DNA from: Paracoccaceae bacterium
GTDB taxonomy: Bacteria; Pseudomonadota; Alphaproteobacteria; Rhodobacterales; Rhodobacteraceae
Assembly: GCA_003605175.1 (NCBI GenBank)
Contig: QWDA01000008.1
Span: forward strand, 62,001 to 126,000
Direction of reading: 5' to 3'
Length of the DNA: 64,000 bases
How positions within the stretch are numbered: the first letter of the stretch is position 1; each line of letters starts with the position of its first letter. Below, one piece after another: positions 8,122 to 16,320 of the stretch. The position numbers and the translations under genes are program-made. The notes below the pieces were generated by a model. It had not been told where the DNA came from. It worked only from the letters and a program-made list of their open reading frames with translations, and did no database searches.

Positions 8122-9420
8122 TCAGTTCTCCCGGAGCGCCCGGTCGAAATAGACCGTGAGCGGCCGGGTCAGGTAGGAGAGCGGCGTGCGGTCGCTCGTC
8201 TTCATGAATGCCTCGACCGGCATCCCTGGCAGGAGCGTCACGTCGTCGAGCGCCGCCAGCGCGGCATCGTCGGGCAGGACGATGGCTTCGTAGAACGCCG
8301 CGCCCGTCGCTTGATCGGTGTCGACATCCGCCGAAACCCGCATGACACGACCCGAGACCTCCGGAGTGGTCCGCCGGTCGAAGGTGGTGAACATCAGCGC
8401 CACGTCCTGTCCGGGATGGATCTGGTCGATATCGGTCGGGTCGATCCGAACCGCCACCTCAAGGGGCTGGTCCCCCGGCACGATGAACATCAGCGGGTCC
8501 CCGGCCCCCACGACCGACTGCAGCGCGAAGACGCGCGAACCGAACACCGTCCCCGCGACCGGCGCGCGGACATCCAGCCGGTCGAGCCGCTCAAGAAGGC
8601 TGATCCGCCGCTCCTCCAGCTCGATCTCCTGGTATTTCAGGTCCTGAAGCGTGGAGATCGCGTCCTCGCGACGCTTGTCGCCCAGCCGGAGCCGCTCGAT
8701 CTCGAGCGCGGTGATCCGCGTCTCGGCCTCGGCCAACGTGGCCTCCAGCCGGCCGATCTCGCCCAGAAGATTGGCATCCTCGCGCTGGAGCTGGAGCACC
8801 CGCGAGGCCTGCACGAGCCCCTTGTCGAGGAGCGATTGCAGATCGCCCAACTCCTTTGCGATCAGCACCTGCTGCCGCCGCACACCTTCAAGCTGCGAGG
8901 CCAGGCCCTCGATCTGCCTGTCGATCTGGCGTTGCTGCTGGCCGAGCTGGCGGCCCTCCTGCAGGAACGACTCGCGCCGTGCCGCGAAGAGTGCCTTCTG
9001 GCCGGCGATTTGCCCCTCGATCGCGTCCGCTTCGATCGATGCGAAGTCCGGCGCTTCGCCGAATTCGGGCGCCGCGTCCCCGTCGCGCTCGGCCCGGAGC
9101 CGGGCGGCGCGCGCGAAGATCTCGGCGAGCTGCCGTTCGACGATCGCCAGTTCGGAGCGCTGAAAGGTCCCGTCGAGCCGGAGCAGCACGTCGCCGGCGG
9201 CCACGTGATCGCCCTCGCGCGCAATGATTTCGCCCACGACCCCGCCATCGGGGTGCTGCACCACCTGCCGCTCGCTCTCGACCTTCACGCGCCCCTGCGC
9301 GACGACGGCACCGGCAATCTCGGTTCCCACGCTCCAGGCACCGACGCCCCCCAGCAACAGGACGATGGCGGCGCTGCCCAGGAGCACCGGCAGACGGGCA
9401 CTGGTCCGGACCCTGCTCAT
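8122..9420 (-). CDS. HlyD/PrtE-family type I secretion periplasmic adaptor
   Basis: 432 residues. One N-terminal membrane helix (about 8-30, LPVLLGSAAIVLLLGGVGAW), barrel half GRVKVESERQVVQHPDGGVVGEI, long coiled-coil hairpin (about 95-290) and the closing barrel with VRAPVAGTVFG. This links the inner-membrane ABC exporter to TolC. Its ATG overlaps the stop of the ABC gene by 4 bp, so the two are coupled. No RTX-type cargo gene lies adjacent; the exported protein must be encoded elsewhere or is not recognisable. Confidence 0.9.
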   Translation of the reverse strand: MSRVRTSARLPVLLGSAAIVLLLGGVGAWSVGTEIAGAVVAQGRVKVESERQVVQHPDGGVVGEIIAREGDHVAAGDVLLRLDGTFQRSELAIVERQLAEIFARAARLRAERDGDAAPEFGEAPDFASIEADAIEGQIAGQKALFAARRESFLQEGRQLGQQQRQIDRQIEGLASQLEGVRRQQVLIAKELGDLQSLLDKGLVQASRVLQLQREDANLLGEIGRLEATLAEAETRITALEIERLRLGDKRREDAISTLQDLKYQEIELEERRISLLERLDRLDVRAPVAGTVFGSRVFALQSVVGAGDPLMFIVPGDQPLEVAVRIDPTDIDQIHPGQDVALMFTTFDRRTTPEVSGRVMRVSADVDTDQATGAAFYEAIVLPDDAALAALDDVTLLPGMPVEAFMKTSDRTPLSYLTRPLTVYFDRALREN

Positions 9421-11135
9421 GAGGATTTGCCCCCGGCCACGACGCGCTGAATGTCGCCGGCATTCTTCATCATCTTGCGGATGATCTCGTCACGCGGCCC
9501 GAACGCGGCGACGGTGCCGTCCTGCAGGACAAGGAGCTTGTCGCAGGCCGCGATCGCCGTGGGTCGGTGGGTCATGACGAGAACGCCCTTGCCCTCTTGC
9601 TTCATCGCCAGGATCACCGCGTTCAGCGCGTCCGATCCTTCGGCGTCCAGAGCGGAGTTGGGCTCGTCCAGGATCAGGAGCACCGGCGCGCCATAAAGCG
9701 CCCGTGCCAGCGCCAGCCGCTGCCGCTGGCCGCCGGAAAGCAGCGCGTCCGCCGCACCGATCCGCGTGTCATAGCCCTCGGGCAGCTTCAGCACGATGTC
9801 GTGCACCCGCGCCAGTTTCGCCGCCGCGACCACGGCCGTGGCATCGGGCTGCGGATCCATCCGCGCCACGTTCTCGGCGATGGTGCCGTCGAAGAACCGG
9901 ATCTCCTGCGGCAAGTAGCCGACGAAGCGGCCCAGCCGCTCGGGCCCGTATTGGTCGGGCGAGGCGCCCGCCAGGCGCACCTCCCCCGCCGCCGGTGCGA
10001 CCAGCCCCGTGATCACCCGCGCCAGCGTCGTCTTGCCCGAACCGCTGCGCCCGATCACCCCGATCGCCTCGCCCGGCCGAAGCGCCATCGAGACCTGCCG
10101 CAGGATCGGCGGCGCACCCCGGCGCGCCAGCACGGTCACACCGGAGAGGTCGAGCTCCGCGCTCGGCACCGGCAACTCGGTCGGCGGCGCGCGATCCGGC
10201 AGCTCCTCCAGAAGCGCGCGGATCGCCGCCCGGCCGGACCAGGCGCGCTGGACCAGCGTCCATTGCGACACCGCGATCTCGATCGGCTGCAATGCGCGGC
10301 CCAGCATGATCGACGAGGCAATCATCGCCCCGGCCGTCACTTCCTGCTGGAGCACCAGCCAGGCTCCGAGGGCCAGAATCGCCGATTGCAGGAACAGCCG
10401 GAACGCCTTGCTGAACGAGGTGAAGGACCCGCTCCAGTCGGTCGCCGAGATCGCCGCGCCCACCGCCTCGTCCTGCGCCCCGCGCCAGCGCGCCACCAGC
10501 ACCGGCACCATGCCTTGAGCCCAGAGAAAGCCCGCGCCCTCCTCGGCCTGCCGCGCCATCAACTGCGCCTGCCCAGCGCGCCGCGCGCCCTCTGCGGTGC
10601 CGCGCGCCGTCAGCACCTGGTTGAAGACCGCCACGACGATCAGCACCGCGCCTCCCGCTGCGGCCAGCCAGCCGAGCAGCGGATGGAAAAAGAAGATCGC
10701 CGCGAGGAAGAAGGGCGTCCAGGGCATGTCGTAAAGCGCCAGCACCACCGGCGCCGAGAACAGCGCGCGCACAGCCTCCAGATCGGGGAGCCCGCCCCGG
10801 GCGCCCTGCCCGCCGCCTGTCTGCCGCAGCGCCGCCCGCTCGAGCACCGCGCGGAACACCGGCGCCGCGAGACCGGCCTGGATCCGCGCCCCCGCCCGCG
10901 CCATCACCCGGGCGCGGGAGTATTCGATCACCCAGTGAAAGCTATAAAGCAGGGTGACCAGCCCGAACAGCGCCACCAGCGTCTCTTCCGACCGCGAGGC
11001 CAGAACCCGGTCATAGACCTGCAGCATGAACAATGGTCCGGTCAGCATCAGGAGGTTGGTGAACAGGCTGAACACCGCGGTTACGGCGACCAGACTGCCG
11101 ATCCGCACCCTGTCAGGCGAGGTGGATTGCCCCAT
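9417..11135 (-). CDS. PrtD-family type I secretion ABC permease/ATPase
   Basis: 572 residues from ATG 11135, preceded by AGGAG at 8-base spacing; a longer open frame reaches 11246 but has no homology. N-terminal transmembrane domain (about 15-300) without a C39 peptidase, then the nucleotide-binding domain: Walker A GRSGSGKTT (about 359-367), signature LSGGQRQRLALARAL (about 460), Walker B LLILDEPNSALDAE (about 490) and switch histidine in VMTHRPT. PrtD-type exporters secrete C-terminal-signal proteins such as proteases and lipases. Confidence 0.92.
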   Translation of the reverse strand: MGQSTSPDRVRIGSLVAVTAVFSLFTNLLMLTGPLFMLQVYDRVLASRSEETLVALFGLVTLLYSFHWVIEYSRARVMARAGARIQAGLAAPVFRAVLERAALRQTGGGQGARGGLPDLEAVRALFSAPVVLALYDMPWTPFFLAAIFFFHPLLGWLAAAGGAVLIVVAVFNQVLTARGTAEGARRAGQAQLMARQAEEGAGFLWAQGMVPVLVARWRGAQDEAVGAAISATDWSGSFTSFSKAFRLFLQSAILALGAWLVLQQEVTAGAMIASSIMLGRALQPIEIAVSQWTLVQRAWSGRAAIRALLEELPDRAPPTELPVPSAELDLSGVTVLARRGAPPILRQVSMALRPGEAIGVIGRSGSGKTTLARVITGLVAPAAGEVRLAGASPDQYGPERLGRFVGYLPQEIRFFDGTIAENVARMDPQPDATAVVAAAKLARVHDIVLKLPEGYDTRIGAADALLSGGQRQRLALARALYGAPVLLILDEPNSALDAEGSDALNAVILAMKQEGKGVLVMTHRPTAIAACDKLLVLQDGTVAAFGPRDEIIRKMMKNAGDIQRVVAGGKSS

Positions 11136-11412
11136 TGAAAAAGCTCCTGCCGGTCGCGCAGGATTCGCCCCGAACGCAACTATCCCATTCCCCGTCCCCG
11201 CATGAACCAACGTCGCGGGACAGGCGCTCCACGGCCCATTTTGCACATGTCATCCCGATTTGCATCTAATTCGGAATTGCTGAACGAGTCGTAAACGATT
11301 TCCCCCGCGAGTTGCGGGAACCCATCGACCGCGCCGGCCGGACGCCCAAGGACCGCCTACCGCTCGCACCGGATATCGGCTAGGACGGAGGCCCGCGACC
11401 CAACGAGGCCCC

Positions 11413-12243
11413 ATGACCCAGCCCCAGAAGACCGTTTCCGTCGGCCCCGTCACCTTCGGCACGGGCCATCCCTTCGCCCTCATCGCCGGCCCCTGCCAGA
11501 TCGAGACCCTCGACCATGCCCGCATGGTGGCCGAGGGCATCGCCGAGGCTGCCGATGCCGCCGGCGTCTCCTGGATCTACAAGTCGAGCTACGACAAGGC
11601 GAACCGCTCCTCGCTCGGCTCCAAGCGCGGCCTCGGCATGGAGAAGGGGCTCGAGGTGCTGGCCACGATCCGCGAGGAATTCGGCGTCCCGGTCCTGACC
11701 GACGTCCACCTGCCCGACCATTGCGCGCCGGTGGCCGAGGCCTGCGACGTCCTGCAGATCCCCGCTTTCCTCTGCCGCCAAACCGACCTCCTTCTCGCCG
11801 CGGGCGAAACTGGCCGGGCGATCAACGTCAAGAAGGGCCAGTTCCTGGCACCCTGGGACATGGGCAACGTCGCCGCCAAGATCGCCTCCACCGGCAACGA
11901 GAATATCCTGCTTTGCGAGCGCGGCACCTCTTTCGGCTACAACACGCTGGTGAGCGACCTGCGTTCGCTGCCGCAAATGGCCGAGACCGGCTATCCGGTG
12001 GTGTTCGACGCGACCCATTCGGTGCAGCAGCCGGGCGGCAAGGGCGCCACCTCGGGCGGCGACCGCCGCTTCGTGCCGCCACTCGCCCGTGCCGCCGTGG
12101 CCGTGGGCTGCGCGGGCCTCTTCATCGAAACCCATGAAGACCCCGACAACGCGCCCTCCGACGGCCCGAACATGGTGCCCCTCGCCGAGCTTGGCCCGCT
12201 CCTCAAGCGCCTCCGTGCCATCGAGGCGGCGGCGCAGGGCTGA
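11413..12243 (+). CDS. kdsA: 3-deoxy-8-phosphooctulonate (KDO-8-P) synthase
   Basis: 276 residues. Condenses arabinose-5-phosphate with phosphoenolpyruvate to make KDO-8-P for lipopolysaccharide core. Motifs: [11 protein letters not shown] near residue 21, [55 protein letters not shown] and [13 protein letters not shown] with the metal/PEP residues. Full length. The stop TGA shares its final A with the ATG of the following dehydratase gene, an unusual partner for a cell-envelope gene. Confidence 0.95.
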   Translation: MTQPQKTVSVGPVTFGTGHPFALIAGPCQIETLDHARMVAEGIAEAADAAGVSWIYKSSYDKANRSSLGSKRGLGMEKGLEVLATIREEFGVPVLTDVHLPDHCAPVAEACDVLQIPAFLCRQTDLLLAAGETGRAINVKKGQFLAPWDMGNVAAKIASTGNENILLCERGTSFGYNTLVSDLRSLPQMAETGYPVVFDATHSVQQPGGKGATSGGDRRFVPPLARAAVAVGCAGLFIETHEDPDNAPSDGPNMVPLAELGPLLKRLRAIEAAAQG

Positions 12244-13211
12244 TGTACCCGCGGGCCGAACTCGAAGAGGCCGCCGCCCTCGTCCACCGCCACATGGCGC
12301 CCACTCCGCAATATGCCTGGCCGACGCTCTCCGTGCGGCTCGGCTGCGAGGTCTGGGTCAAGCACGAGAACCACGGGCCGACCGGCGCCTTCAAGGTCCG
12401 GGGTGGCATCACCTATATCGACTGGCTCCGCCGCACCCACCCCTCCTGTTCCGGCATCGTCACCGCGACCCGCGGCAATCACGGCCAGAGCCAGGCCCGC
12501 GCGGCAACTTCGGCGGGCCTGCGGGCAATCGTCTACGTGCCGCACGGCAACTCGGCCGAAAAGAACGCAGCGATGCGCGCCTTCGGCGCCGAACTGGTCG
12601 TCTTCGGCGAGGATTTCGACAGCGCGCGCGCCGAGGCCATGCGCGTCGCCGACAGCGAAGGCCTCCACATCGTCCCGCCGTTCCACCTGGAGCTGGTCCG
12701 CGGCGTTGCCACCTACGCGCTCGAATTCTTCACCGCCGCGCCCGATCTCGACACGGTCTATGTGCCCATAGGCTGCGGCTCGGGCATCTGCGGGGTCATC
12801 GCCGCCCGCGACGCGCTAGGGCTCGCCACCAAGATCGTCGGCGTCGTCAGCGAACACGCCCAGACCGCGAAACTCTCGGCCGAGGCCGGGCAGTTGGTCG
12901 AGACCGATTCCGCCGCCACCTTCGCCGACGGCATGGCCGTGCGCGTGCCGGTGCAGGCAGCGCTCGACATCTACGGGCCGGGCGCGGAACGCATCGTCAC
13001 GGTCACCGAAGACCAGATCGCCGAGGCGATCCGCGTCTATTACCGCGACATACACAATCTCGCCGAGGGCGCCGGCGCGGCACCGCTCGCCGCGCTGATG
13101 GCCGAACGCGGCAGGATGGCCGGACGCAAGGTCGGGGTGATCCTCACCGGCGGGAACATCGACACCGGCTGGCTTGTCGAGGTGCTTCAGGGGGGAACTC
13201 CAAAACCATGA
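12243..13211 (+). CDS. Threonine/serine dehydratase-like PLP enzyme
   Basis: 322 residues. Fold-type II PLP protein: GPTGAFKVRGG with the Schiff-base Lys at 51, substrate loop TATRGNHGQS in place of SSGNHAQ, and the phosphate-binding glycine run PIGCGSGICGV at about 177-187. It lacks the C-terminal ACT regulatory domain of biosynthetic IlvA, so it is of the catabolic/short type. Deaminates threonine, serine or a 3-hydroxyamino acid; exact substrate is not determinable. Overlaps kdsA by 1 bp and the methyltransferase by 4 bp. Confidence 0.8.
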   Translation: MYPRAELEEAAALVHRHMAPTPQYAWPTLSVRLGCEVWVKHENHGPTGAFKVRGGITYIDWLRRTHPSCSGIVTATRGNHGQSQARAATSAGLRAIVYVPHGNSAEKNAAMRAFGAELVVFGEDFDSARAEAMRVADSEGLHIVPPFHLELVRGVATYALEFFTAAPDLDTVYVPIGCGSGICGVIAARDALGLATKIVGVVSEHAQTAKLSAEAGQLVETDSAATFADGMAVRVPVQAALDIYGPGAERIVTVTEDQIAEAIRVYYRDIHNLAEGAGAAPLAALMAERGRMAGRKVGVILTGGNIDTGWLVEVLQGGTPKP

Positions 13212-13840
13212 CCAACAACGAAAAACTCGAACGCGCATACGCGCTCGGCTCACTCGACGAGGTCAAGGCCCTCTACCGCGACTGGGCCGCGACATATGAC
13301 CAGGATTTCGCCGCGTCAGGCGGCTTCCGGATGCCCGGTCTCGTCGCCGATGCCTATGTCGCCATGGCGGGCCGCAGCCCGGTGCTCGATGTCGGCTGCG
13401 GCACCGGGCTGGTGGCCGACTGCCTGCCGGGCGGCTTCGACATCCACGGCGTCGACATCTCCGCCGAGATGCTCCGGGTCGCCCGCGCCAAGGAGCGCTA
13501 CATCGCACTGTTCGAGCTCGACCTGACCCAGGGTCTGCCCTTCAAGGACGGCGTCTATAACGGCCTCGTCAGTTCCGGCACCTTCACCCATGGCCATGTC
13601 GGCCCCGAGATCCTGGTCGAACTCTTCCGCTGCCTCGCGCCGGGCGCGTCGTGTGCGATCGGCACGAACGCCACCTACATGGAGGCGACGGGCTTCCGGG
13701 AAGTGCTTGATGTCCACGTTGCGGCGGGCCGGATCGCCGACCTCGCAATGCGTGAGGAACGGATCTACGCCCGGCCCGAGGGCGCGCCAGAGGGCCATGG
13801 CGACGACATGGGCTTCGTCGTCACGTTCCGCCGGGTCTGA
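13208..13840 (+). CDS. Class I SAM-dependent methyltransferase
   Basis: 210 residues. SAM motif I VLDVGCGTGLVADCL (about 59-73), motif II acidic HGVDISAEML, and LVSSGTFTHGHV where motif IV would lie. The N-terminal YRDWAATYDQDF is typical of the methyltransf_25/11 group that includes Williams-Beuren-type small-molecule methylases. Third gene of the kdsA operon, joined by ATGA overlap, and its last 20 bases overlap the convergent thpR. Substrate unknown. Confidence 0.8.
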   Translation: MTNNEKLERAYALGSLDEVKALYRDWAATYDQDFAASGGFRMPGLVADAYVAMAGRSPVLDVGCGTGLVADCLPGGFDIHGVDISAEMLRVARAKERYIALFELDLTQGLPFKDGVYNGLVSSGTFTHGHVGPEILVELFRCLAPGASCAIGTNATYMEATGFREVLDVHVAAGRIADLAMREERIYARPEGAPEGHGDDMGFVVTFRRV

Positions 13841-14372
13841 GCGGGTAATTGGCAAGCTCGTCGTAAACCGCCCCCTTCGGCCTCAGCGTCGAAGCAAGGA
13901 GCGAAAACCGCCTGACCGGAAACGCTGGCAGAGTCAGCCCGGCATGCCCCGACACGAAGCGCGCGAACCCCTCGCCCACCGGCTCCCCCTGCCGGAACCG
14001 CGCCAGCGTCACATGCGGCACGAAGCGCCTGTGTGGCAGGTCGAGCCCCGCCTTCCTCACTGTCCGCGACACCGCTTTCTGCAGCGCGATCAGCCGCGGC
14101 TCGGCCCGAACGCCCAGCCAGAGTGTCCGCGGCTGCTCGCTTCCGAAGGTGCCAAGCCCGGCCAGCGTCAGCTCGAAACCGGCCTCGACGATGCCGGACA
14201 GTTGTTCGTGCACCTCCGCCAGGGCCTCGTCGTCCTGCTCGCCCAGGAACAGCAACGTCAGGTGCAGGTTCTCCTCGTCCACCGGCCGCCCGGACCGAAG
14301 CCCTTCAAGCGTGGTGGCAAGCCCCGCCCGCACGCGCTCCGGCAGGGGAATCGCGACAAAGGCGCGGATCAT
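13821..14372 (-). CDS. thpR: RNA 2',3'-cyclic phosphodiesterase (2H family)
   Basis: 183 residues. Contains the two 2H catalytic motifs, HLTLLFLG (about 41-48) and HVTLARF (about 127-133). Family members open 2',3'-cyclic phosphates and can ligate tRNA halves in vitro. Starts with the classical MIRAFVAIPLPE. Its ATG overlaps the stop of the deacetylase-fold gene (ATGA), so both are one transcript; its 3' end overlaps the methyltransferase gene tail-to-tail. Confidence 0.9.
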   Translation of the reverse strand: MIRAFVAIPLPERVRAGLATTLEGLRSGRPVDEENLHLTLLFLGEQDDEALAEVHEQLSGIVEAGFELTLAGLGTFGSEQPRTLWLGVRAEPRLIALQKAVSRTVRKAGLDLPHRRFVPHVTLARFRQGEPVGEGFARFVSGHAGLTLPAFPVRRFSLLASTLRPKGAVYDELANYPLRPGGT

Positions 14373-15514
14373 GCCCAGACCCGTCCACGTTCGGAGAGCG
14401 TGCGAAGCCGGTCGCGCAGTTCATCGCGCAACGCCCCCTCCCGCGGTGCGTCACGAAGCGTCGTGAACCAGTGCTCGGGCGGCGCCCTGCCCGCCGAATG
14501 CCCCCGCCATTCCAGCCCGCGCAGCACCGCCCGCGCGCCGCGTGGCAGCCGCTCCGGGATCTCCTGCCCCGACAGGACCGCCCAGACCCCGGTCCAGAGC
14601 CGCCCCACAGTCCAGGGATTGTAGCCCCCGCCGCCCAGCACCAGGAACCGGTCGGTCATCGCCTTCAGGGCCGCCACAACCGCCCAATGCGCATTGTTCG
14701 AAAGCGCCAGCCGCGCCAACGGATCCTCCAGGACCGCGTCGGCGCCGCATTGCAGGATCACCGCCTCGGGCCGGAAGGCCGCCACGCGCGGCAGGATCGC
14801 CTCGTCCCGCACCGCCGCCATCTCGGTATCGTTGAAACCGCGCGGCACGGGAATGTTCCAGACCTCCCCCGCGCCCCGCTCTTCCAGCGCCCCAGTGTAG
14901 GGCCAGCGCCCTTCCTCGTGGACCGAGAGGATCAGCACGTCCGGATCGTCGCCGAAGCCATGCACCACACCGTCGGGATGATGCGCGTCGATATCCACAT
15001 AGGCGATCCGCCGCAGCCCGGAGGCGCGCAAGGACAGGATCGCGAAGACCGGATCGTTCAGGTAGCAGAACCCGTTCGCCCGCTCCGGCATCCCGTGATG
15101 GGTGCCACCCGCCGGCGAATGGATGACGCCGGGCACGCGCAGCAGTTCTCCCGCAAGGATCGACGCGCCTGCCGCCGTGGCCGGACGCCGGAACATCTCG
15201 GGGAAGACCGGGTTCGACACTGTGCCCAGCCCGTGCCGTTCGCGGATCTCCGGCGTCACCGAACCGGCCGCCTCCGCCGCCTGCAGCGCGTCGAGATAGT
15301 CTGGCCGGTGCCAGCACGCCAGCGTTTCGGGCCGGGCGCGCGGGCTGTTGATGTAGCTCTCGCGCGGCAGCCAGCCCAGCGCGCGGGCGAGGTCCACTAC
15401 CGTCGAGACCCGCGGGATCCGGAGCGGATGCTTCGGCCCGTAGGTCGAACTCCGGTAGATCTCCGAAGCGATCATCCGGGGCCCGACCGCCACGTCCAAG
15501 ACTGATCCGGTCAT
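14369..15514 (-). CDS. Histone-deacetylase-superfamily amidohydrolase (AcuC-like)
   Basis: 381 residues from ATG 15514; the open frame runs 141 bases further upstream without homology. Class I-type arginase/deacetylase fold: YGPKHPLR near the start, SPAGGTHHGM with the paired histidines, YVDIDAHHPDGVVHGF supplying zinc ligands Asp and His, QCGADAV with the third ligand Asp, and LGGGGYNPWTVGRLW. Bacterial members deacetylate acetyl-lysine (AcuC on acetyl-CoA synthetase) or acetylated small molecules. Coupled to thpR. Confidence 0.85.
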   Translation of the reverse strand: MTGSVLDVAVGPRMIASEIYRSSTYGPKHPLRIPRVSTVVDLARALGWLPRESYINSPRARPETLACWHRPDYLDALQAAEAAGSVTPEIRERHGLGTVSNPVFPEMFRRPATAAGASILAGELLRVPGVIHSPAGGTHHGMPERANGFCYLNDPVFAILSLRASGLRRIAYVDIDAHHPDGVVHGFGDDPDVLILSVHEEGRWPYTGALEERGAGEVWNIPVPRGFNDTEMAAVRDEAILPRVAAFRPEAVILQCGADAVLEDPLARLALSNNAHWAVVAALKAMTDRFLVLGGGGYNPWTVGRLWTGVWAVLSGQEIPERLPRGARAVLRGLEWRGHSAGRAPPEHWFTTLRDAPREGALRDELRDRLRTLSERGRVWA

Positions 15515-15688
15515 CTCGTCAGGCCCGTCCCCCGGGCTTGATATGGAGCGGTTCGCGACACCGGCAACTACGGGCGCACCGCTCAGGCTTGCGGCAGAAT
15601 TGACGCGGCCGTGCCGCAGCGCAGCATCAAACGCAAGTGTTAATTGATTTTCCACTAAGAAATCTTAAATCTCCCCCTGGAGGCTTGC

Positions 15689-16114
15689 ATGATACGTTAC
15701 GCGCTTACGTGCGGTGAAGGTCACGAGTTCGAAAGCTGGTTCCAGTCGGCGGACCGTTTCGACGCGCTGTCGCGCGCCGGACACCTGTCCTGCCCCGACT
15801 GCGGCGACAGCGCGGTCTCGAAATCCCTGATGGCCCCGGGCGTCCAGGCTTCCCGCCACTCCCGGGAAGCCCAGGCGCTCACCGCGCCGAGGAACGAGAA
15901 GGAGACCGCGCTTGCCCGGCTCCGGCAGGAGGTCGAGGCGAATTCCGACTATGTCGGCCTCAAGTTCGCCGACGAGGCGCGGGCGATGCATGACGGGCGC
16001 ATCCCGCATCGCGCGATCTATGGCGAGGCGAAGATCGAGGAGGCGAAGCAGCTCCTCGAAGACGGCGTGCCGGTTGCGCCCCTGCCCTTCACGCCGCGGT
16101 CGCGCGCGAACTAG
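15689..16114 (+). CDS. DUF1178 family protein
   Basis: 141 residues, MIRYALTCGEGHEFESWFQSADRFD then CPDCGDSAVSKSLMAPGVQ. The C-(x3)-H and CxxC spacing suggests a small zinc ribbon. Conserved in alphaproteobacteria; function unknown to me. Preceded by CTGGAGG, a good ribosome site. Confidence 0.88.
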   Translation: MIRYALTCGEGHEFESWFQSADRFDALSRAGHLSCPDCGDSAVSKSLMAPGVQASRHSREAQALTAPRNEKETALARLRQEVEANSDYVGLKFADEARAMHDGRIPHRAIYGEAKIEEAKQLLEDGVPVAPLPFTPRSRAN

Positions 16115-16316
16115 GGTCACCCCCTCTTCAGGCCCGCGCCGGAGGCGGTTCGGCGTGTCTTCGTTCTTCATCGACACGATGCCTTGTCGCGGGAACTCTG
16201 AAAGGAGGGCTTCTGCCCCGCCATCCGCATGTCGGTCAATCAGATACGGTCGCTCAAGTCACCGCTCCATTCCCGGAGCCGTGAACCACGACGAGCGACC
16301 GAAATCAAAGCACCCC
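16115..16316 (-). pseudogene. IS5-family transposase remnant (5' end of an insertion sequence)
   Basis: Read on the minus strand, the segment begins with an IS end at 16316 and then encodes a decayed start equivalent to (M/L)SDRI-stop-LTDMRMAGQKPSFQSSRDK, followed after a frame change by RVDEERR. This matches the N-terminus of IS5-type transposases (MSDxxWLTDAQM...PFFPxSRGKPRVDDRR). It has an internal stop, a frameshift and no remainder of the gene. Its first 42 bases are repeated at 19909-19950. The IS end lies five bases beyond the stop codon of the surface-protein gene. Confidence 0.7.
16275..16316 (+). repeat. 42-bp direct repeat, copy 1 (IS end)
   Basis: Starts GGAGCCGTGAACCACGACGA and is about 85% identical to 19909-19950 in the same orientation. 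It is the terminal sequence upstream of the transposase start in both IS remnants. Confidence 0.75.
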
Positions 16317-16320
16317 ACCC

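Noticed and set aside
11136-11412. Additional gene or RNA between prtD and kdsA
   Set aside because: The 277 bp contain only a short CCCGC/GCGGG inverted repeat and no open frame with coding character or RNA motif.
14033-15505. 490-residue plus-strand open frame across the deacetylase-fold gene
   Set aside because: Arg/Pro/His-rich translation typical of an antisense shadow in GC-rich DNA, while the minus strand has clear catalytic motifs.
14369-15514. Eukaryote-like chromatin deacetylase
   Set aside because: The family is widespread in bacteria (AcuC and acetylpolyamine amidohydrolases); no sign of recent transfer.
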